9,884 nt of DNA from Paracoccaceae bacterium (GTDB lineage: Bacteria > Pseudomonadota > Alphaproteobacteria > Rhodobacterales > Rhodobacteraceae), in the NCBI GenBank assembly GCA_019090405.1, contig JAHRVZ010000100.1, positions 1 to 9,884 on the forward strand. The letters run 5' to 3'. Positions 5,950 through 9,884 of the stretch are shown here, piece after piece. The notes beneath the pieces were generated by a model, which was not told the DNA's origin, did no database searches, and saw nothing but the letters and a program-made list of their open reading frames with translations. Position numbers and translations under genes: made by a program. Numbering within the stretch: position 1 is the stretch's first letter; every line of letters starts with the position of its first letter.

Positions 5950-7089
5950 TTATTGTCCATCCTTGTCGGTTTGGAACCACGATTCGGGGTCCACAGGGCT
6001 GCCACCCTCTCTGACTTCTATATAAAGAGTTTCTGAGCGTCCGCCACCAGTGCCATCACTGCTTGTTGATAGAATTGCACCACTTTCGGGCGCACTCCCG
6101 CCCATTAGTCCAATCGGAGCCCCCTCCGGGATCACCTGACCAGCATCTCCGAACACATCCTGTAGCCCCGATAATACAAATAAAACACCTGGCACCGGTT
6201 CAAGGATCATCACATTCCCAAGATCAAGCAATGGTCCTCGATACCGGATTGTTGCCGCCGTTGGCGCGGTTACAAGCGCGCGCGGGCGTGTGGCGATGAT
6301 GATTCCCTCGCGTTTGATGCCCGCTGCGTCCGCTTCGCCTGCATGGTGCAGGATCAGACCGCGCACCGGCAAACGTACCAAACCCTTGAGGGCTGGCAGG
6401 TCCTGTTGCGCTGCGGGGATATCGGTTTGCGTAACTTCGGCCAGACCACTGGCAAAACCGCCTAGCGTTTCGACGGACGATATCAGAATCGCAACTCGCA
6501 CAGGATCTTCGACAAATCGTTTTGGCAGATCCGTCCGATCAGCAACCGCTTGGCTAAGCTCGGCCCGCGCGGTCTGTACACCGGCCAATCCATTTTCCAG
6601 ATTTTCCGCAGCATTTTGCTGAAGCAGGCGCAAGGTCTGTATTTCTTTCAGATCATTGCGCAGATTTTGCGCTTTGACATTCAACGCTGGGGTGACTTCG
6701 GCCAACATCATACTGGACCGGGCACTGCCAATTGGTCCTGAAGGATGCAACAGCAGCACCGGCGGTGGTGCCGTTTCAATGGTTTGCAAGATACCCAACA
6801 AGTCGGCAATTTCGTCTTCGCGTGCCTCCAGGCGTCGGCTCACCTGCGCCTCGCGTGTGGCGGCGCGGCGCAAACCATCGCGCACGGCTTCCAGCCCGGC
6901 CTCGTATGAACGGACAATTTCAGTCAGTGCGCGCACCCTATCCCTTGGATTTTGGGCATCCTCAAGCGCCATGGTCGCTTTTTCCAGCATATCTGCCGCC
7001 GCAATAGCTGCCTCAGCGTGATCATTTTGCGCCGAAACACCGACCCCGGCCCAGAGCAACGTTATCGACAAGGCAAACCGCAGTATCAT
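5950..7089 (-). CDS. envC: EnvC-like murein hydrolase activator with degenerate LytM domain
   Basis: Probably activates peptidoglycan amidases at the division site, as E. coli EnvC does. The 379-residue protein has a short signal peptide (hydrophobic 2-18, GVSA-QN as likely cleavage site). Long helical, coiled-coil-like segments cover about 28-105 and 135-185, split by a Pro-rich stretch (TAPPPVLLLHPSGP). A C-terminal M23/LytM-like domain covers about 238-372, starting LPVRG, with IIIATRP and GNVMILEPVPGVLFVLSGL. The zinc ligands of active M23 enzymes are absent: the position of the usual HxH motif reads VLFVLSG. A non-catalytic activator role follows from that. The ATG overlaps the gpmI stop by four bases (ATGA), implying translational coupling, and ctpA begins three bases after its stop. 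The protein is divergent, so annotation as a generic peptidoglycan-binding M23-family protein is also possible. Confidence 0.88.
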   Translation of the reverse strand: MILRFALSITLLWAGVGVSAQNDHAEAAIAAADMLEKATMALEDAQNPRDRVRALTEIVRSYEAGLEAVRDGLRRAATREAQVSRRLEAREDEIADLLGILQTIETAPPPVLLLHPSGPIGSARSSMMLAEVTPALNVKAQNLRNDLKEIQTLRLLQQNAAENLENGLAGVQTARAELSQAVADRTDLPKRFVEDPVRVAILISSVETLGGFASGLAEVTQTDIPAAQQDLPALKGLVRLPVRGLILHHAGEADAAGIKREGIIIATRPRALVTAPTAATIRYRGPLLDLGNVMILEPVPGVLFVLSGLQDVFGDAGQVIPEGAPIGLMGGSAPESGAILSTSSDGTGGGRSETLYIEVREGGSPVDPESWFQTDKDGQ

Positions 7090-8588
7090 GTGACCAGACT
7101 TTTCCCTGTCATTTCAGCTGGTTTGGGCAATCCCATCAGATCAAGCAATGTCGGCGCCAGATCAGACAACCGCCCATCGCGCAAACTTGCACCTTCTGGC
7201 CCGCCAAGCAACATTACCGGAACCGGGTTGGTTGTATGCGCCGTATGTGGCCCGCCTGTTTTCGGGTCTGTCATCATTTCGCAATTGCCGTGATCCGCGG
7301 TGACGATCATGGCACCCCCGGCTTGTTTCACAGCCGCCACAACCCGTGCCAATCCCTGATCGACAGCTTCGCAGGCCTTGATTGCGGCCTGTAAATCGCC
7401 CGTGTGGCCAACCATATCCGGGTTCGCGTAATTGGTGACGATCAGATCATATTTTTCGTCGATTGCCGCAACAAAAGCGTCAGTAACTTCGCCAGCGGAC
7501 ATTTCAGGCTGCAGATCATAGGTCGCCACATTTGGCGATTTCGCCATATAGCGATCTTCGCCAACCTCCGGAGTTTCTTTGCCGCCGTTCAGGAAAAACG
7601 TCACATGTGGATATTTCTCGGTTTCAGCAAGACGGAACTGGCGCAATCCTTGCGCTGCGACCCAAGCCCCCAAGGTGTTGACAATTTTCGCCTTGGGATA
7701 TGCTGTCGTCATATATTTTTCATGTGCATCTGAATAATCCACCATCCCCAGCAATGCCGCCAGTTTTGGGCGCGAACCAGTTTCAAACGCATCAAAATCC
7801 GGGTTCCCGATGGCCGCCAAAATCTCGCGCGCCCGGTCGGCGCGAAAGTTCAGACAAAACAACCCGTCGCCATCCTGAACGCCGCCAAATCCGCCAATCA
7901 CAGTTGCGGGTATGAACTCATCCGTAACACCCTTGGCATAAGCTGCGCTAACAGCATCCTGCGCGGTTTGCGCCCCTTCGCCGTCGCCCTGGATCATAGC
8001 CTCATAGGCCTGTGCAACACGGTCCCAGCGATTGTCCCGGTCCATGGCAAAATAACGTCCGATAACGGTTGCAATCGGCAGGCTGTCAGGCAACTGGTCT
8101 AGAAATTCCAACGCTGATGACGGGGCAACATCCCGCCCATCTGTGATCGCATGCAGCATGACCGGCACGCCAGACGCGGCGATCACACCAGCGGCCGCAT
8201 TGATGTGGTGCACATGCCCATGCACTCCGCCATCCGACACCACGCCCATCAAATGTGCGGTGCCGCCACTGGCTTTCAAAGCTGCGATAAAATCCTGCAG
8301 AGCTGCATTGGAGGCAAAACTGCCATCCTCAATCGCCAAATCAATCTGTCCCAGATCCATCGCCACCACCCGACCTGCGCCGATATTGGTGTGTCCAACC
8401 TCAGAGTTCCCCATCTGCCCGCCGGGCAACCCAACATCCGGCCCGTGGGTAATCAGCTGCGCATGCGGCCCGCTCATGAGGGCATCAAAGGTTGGTGTGT
8501 TCGCCAGGTACGGTGCATTGGCAACAGCTTCATCCGACAGACCCCAACCATCCAGAATACATAACACAACAGGCTTGGGCACACTCAT
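7086..8588 (-). CDS. gpmI: 2,3-bisphosphoglycerate-independent phosphoglycerate mutase
   Basis: Interconverts 3- and 2-phosphoglycerate in glycolysis and gluconeogenesis; cytoplasmic, Mn-dependent alkaline-phosphatase superfamily enzyme. The 500-residue protein is of usual length. The phosphatase half carries D13 (ILDGWG), the nucleophile S62 (GQMGNSEVGHTN), D391 and H395 (NPDMVGHTG), D432 and H433 (TADHGNCEMM) and H451 (HTTNPVPV). The inserted transferase half (about 77-310) has H123 (GGVHGH), D153 (GRDV), the DRDNRWDR loop at 183-190 and FRADR at 248-252; K337 follows in LNGGKE. All expected catalytic residues are present. The start at 8588 is preferred because minus-strand GGAG is seven bases upstream; an adjacent ATG at 8591 and an in-frame ATG at 8615 are alternatives, but only the chosen one gives the usual family N-terminus directly. 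It is the first gene of the gpmI-envC-ctpA cluster. No clear promoter is seen in 8589-8751. Confidence 0.97.
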   Translation of the reverse strand: MSVPKPVVLCILDGWGLSDEAVANAPYLANTPTFDALMSGPHAQLITHGPDVGLPGGQMGNSEVGHTNIGAGRVVAMDLGQIDLAIEDGSFASNAALQDFIAALKASGGTAHLMGVVSDGGVHGHVHHINAAAGVIAASGVPVMLHAITDGRDVAPSSALEFLDQLPDSLPIATVIGRYFAMDRDNRWDRVAQAYEAMIQGDGEGAQTAQDAVSAAYAKGVTDEFIPATVIGGFGGVQDGDGLFCLNFRADRAREILAAIGNPDFDAFETGSRPKLAALLGMVDYSDAHEKYMTTAYPKAKIVNTLGAWVAAQGLRQFRLAETEKYPHVTFFLNGGKETPEVGEDRYMAKSPNVATYDLQPEMSAGEVTDAFVAAIDEKYDLIVTNYANPDMVGHTGDLQAAIKACEAVDQGLARVVAAVKQAGGAMIVTADHGNCEMMTDPKTGGPHTAHTTNPVPVMLLGGPEGASLRDGRLSDLAPTLLDLMGLPKPAEMTGKSLVT

Positions 8589-8595
8589 CATTCGG

Positions 8596-8599
8596 CTCC
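8596..8599 (-). promoter_or_regulatory. Ribosome binding site deciding the gpmI start
   Basis: Minus-strand GGAG precedes two tandem ATG codons at 8591-8589 and 8588-8586, at four and seven bases respectively. The seven-base spacing favours the second. The ATG at 8615 would put this site inside the coding region. Confidence 0.55.
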
Positions 8600-8719
8600 G
8601 GTAAGAAATGTTCACTGCCTTTTACCTGCAACAGCCCACAGGGTGAACAGTTTTTCCACTCTTGCGCCCACCCCCCGGTTCTTCTCGTTCAAAATACTCA
8701 TTATCCGAGGTGTTACTTG

Positions 8720-8739
8720 AAAAACCCTGGCGGGTCTCA
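8720..8739 (-). terminator. Weak terminator candidate after the ABC ATPase gene
   Basis: On the minus strand ACCC-gcca-GGGT is followed by a run of T (GGGTTTTTC), starting 16 bases after the TAG stop. The core stem is only four pairs, extendable by G-T and A-T pairs to the flanking TGAG/TTCA. It could separate the ABC gene from gpmI. The rest of the gap to gpmI shows no convincing promoter boxes. Confidence 0.35.
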
Positions 8740-8751
8740 GCACACTTTTTC

Positions 8752-9681
8752 CTATAACGAAGATGTCAGCGCCAGAAATACATCCTCAAGATCAGCCTCG
8801 TCGGTTTTCACGTCCTTAATGGTAATCCCGGCTCCGCGCACGGCCTCAAGCACCTGATCGGCGCTGGTTTTCTGACTGTGATAGCTTAGCACGACAGCAC
8901 CATCATCACGGTGACTGGCAGTAATGCCGGGTGCCGAGGGCAAGTCTTTGGCCGGAGATTCAGGGTGAATGACCATACTACGCGCGTCCAGCCGCCCCAG
9001 CAGGTTGGTTGTGCTGTCGCGCGCCACCACTTCTCCGTGGTTGATAATGGCAATTTCGTCACAGATCTCTTCGGCTTCTTGCAGATAATGCGTCGTTAGG
9101 ATGATCGTCGTGCCCGCTTTATTCAGTTGCCGAACATTGGTCCAAAGCATCTGCCGCAATTCGATATCAACCCCGGCGGTGGGTTCATCCAGCACCAGAA
9201 TTTGCGGGCGATGCACCAACGCTTTGCCCAACAATAACCGCCGTTGCATACCACCTGAAAGGGAACGCGCGTAGGCGTTGGCTTTGTCAGACAGGCCAAT
9301 CATCGCCAGAATTTCGTCACTGTAACGCTGTGATTTCGGCACTCCGTACAATCCGGCCTGCACCTCAAGTGCTGCGCGCGGAGTAAAGAACGGATCAAGG
9401 TTCAATTCTTGTGGCATCACACCAATGGCGGCGCGCGACTGACGTGGATTGCGGTCCTGATCAAAGCCCCAGATCGTTACCTGTCCGGCGGTTTTAGTCA
9501 CCAACCCGGCCAGAATGTTGATCAGTGTCGATTTACCCGCCCCGTTTGGGCCCAGCAAACCAAAGACCGAACCACGCGGAATGGTCAGATCGACAGCTTT
9601 GAGCGCATGAACCTCAGGCTGGCCTTTGCCAGCGCGATAAGTCTTGGTCAGACCTTTCAGTTGGATTGCATCCTGCTTCAT
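8752..9681 (-). CDS. ABC-2 type transporter ATP-binding protein
   Basis: Nucleotide-binding subunit of an exporter-type ABC transporter (CcmA/DrrA-like), which would sit on the inner face of the cytoplasmic membrane with a separate permease. All motifs are intact in 309 residues: Walker A GPNGAGKST at 44-52, Q-loop Q91, signature LSGGMQRR at 141-148, Walker B ILVLDEP at 161-167 with catalytic E166, D-loop AGVD, and switch H198 (TTHY). About 75 residues follow the ATPase domain (from about 232), as in many members of this group; their last part (EADLEDVFLALT) is the usual C-terminal signature. Minus-strand AAGGGG just before the ATG supports the start. No permease gene is next to it: gpmI lies downstream and a divergent zinc-finger gene upstream, so the partner and substrate are unknown. 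Confidence 0.93.
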   Translation of the reverse strand: MKQDAIQLKGLTKTYRAGKGQPEVHALKAVDLTIPRGSVFGLLGPNGAGKSTLINILAGLVTKTAGQVTIWGFDQDRNPRQSRAAIGVMPQELNLDPFFTPRAALEVQAGLYGVPKSQRYSDEILAMIGLSDKANAYARSLSGGMQRRLLLGKALVHRPQILVLDEPTAGVDIELRQMLWTNVRQLNKAGTTIILTTHYLQEAEEICDEIAIINHGEVVARDSTTNLLGRLDARSMVIHPESPAKDLPSAPGITASHRDDGAVVLSYHSQKTSADQVLEAVRGAGITIKDVKTDEADLEDVFLALTSSL

Positions 9682-9701
9682 TGCGCCCCTTGCCCCCGGT
9701 T

Positions 9702-9730
9702 TTGCCTTGGCTCATACATGCAGGTAATCC
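9702..9730 (+). promoter_or_regulatory. Possible promoter of the CHCC zinc-finger gene
   Basis: TTGCCT at 9702-9707 and TAATCC at 9725-9730 are separated by 17 bases and lie about 40 bases before the start codon in the 88-base divergent gap. The match is moderate and chosen by eye. A promoter for the ABC gene must also lie in this gap or inside the neighbouring gene, but none stands out. Confidence 0.35.
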
Positions 9731-9769
9731 ATGCCTTAAAGGGCAGCAAGCGACAAGGAAGCCAAAACA

Positions 9770-9884
9770 ATGAGCACCCCAGCCCCTGACACCAAAATTG
9801 TCGATTCATACCGGGTTTCTTGCGACGGTGGTGAGGGTGCCTTGGGGCATCCTCGGGTCTGGCTGCAATTGCCGGACGAGCACG
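9770..9884 (+). CDS. CHCC zinc-finger protein (NDUFS6-like), partial at window edge
   Basis: Only the first 38 codons are in the window; the frame is open to the end. Visible residues read up to a zinc-site half: C18 (VSCDGGEGALGHPRVWL) and H27, matching the first Cys and the HPRV signature of the zf-CHCC family (PF10276). The remaining CPYC-type pair should lie just beyond the edge. Members are short proteins homologous to mitochondrial complex I subunit NDUFS6, and an NDUFS6 homologue is an accessory subunit of alphaproteobacterial complex I in Paracoccus, so a role in NADH dehydrogenase assembly or stability is plausible. AAGGA at 9755-9759 supports the start. The gene is divergent from the ABC ATPase. 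Length and C-terminal ligands cannot be judged from the truncated sequence. Confidence 0.85.
   Translation, partial: MSTPAPDTKIVDSYRVSCDGGEGALGHPRVWLQLPDEH

Noticed and set aside
8589..8615. Upstream ATG for gpmI at 8615
   Set aside because: It would place the GGAG site within the coding region and add nine residues before the normal family N-terminus.
1..9884. Defence system, prophage, insertion sequence, CRISPR array, tRNA or integration site
   Set aside because: Looked for on both strands; no repeats of suitable spacing, no transposase or integrase motifs and no tRNA-like end were seen. Gene content is housekeeping.

Overview
The window looks like ordinary chromosomal DNA from an alphaproteobacterium, most probably a marine member of the Rhodobacteraceae (Roseobacter group). 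Reasons are the protein sequences, two small conserved-hypothetical proteins of a type I associate with that family, the linkage of gpmI, an envC-type gene and ctpA, and a CHCC zinc-finger gene of the NDUFS6-like kind. Base composition is moderately GC-rich and even throughout. I see no transposase, integrase, phage gene, CRISPR array, tRNA or rRNA. Genus assignment is inference.

Layout, left to right. Plus strand: ilvD (dihydroxy-acid dehydratase, 45-1778), closed by a strong hairpin; then two tightly spaced genes of unknown function (1964-2725 and 2738-3115) that look like one operon. Minus strand, read right to left: an ABC transporter ATPase (9681-8752); then a compact cluster gpmI (8588-7086), envC-like (7089-5950) and ctpA (5946-4612), with a 4-base ATGA overlap at the first junction and a 3-base gap at the second, closed by an intrinsic terminator at 4551-4588; then a separately transcribed gene for a PLP-dependent enzyme related to serine hydroxymethyltransferase (4456-3134), which converges on the two unknown genes. 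At the right edge a CHCC zinc-finger gene starts on the plus strand (9770 onward, cut by the window), divergent from the ABC ATPase gene.

How the genes work together. IlvD makes the 2-keto acid precursors of valine, leucine and isoleucine. GpmI is the manganese-dependent phosphoglycerate mutase of glycolysis and gluconeogenesis. The EnvC-like protein and the CtpA protease are exported cell-envelope proteins that probably act in septal peptidoglycan remodelling and periplasmic proteolysis. Coupling them to a glycolytic enzyme seems to be a conserved positional habit rather than one pathway.

The part most worth a second look is the SHMT-like gene. It keeps the PLP lysine, the cofactor Asp/His and the substrate-carboxylate Arg. 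It lacks the Tyr/Glu pair, the QGG loop and the His before the lysine that typify folate-dependent serine hydroxymethyltransferase. Its leader carries a 15-base operator-like dyad plus a third half-site that could pair competitively with it. No gene-free stretch exceeds about 190 bases. I found no convincing multi-gene novel system.
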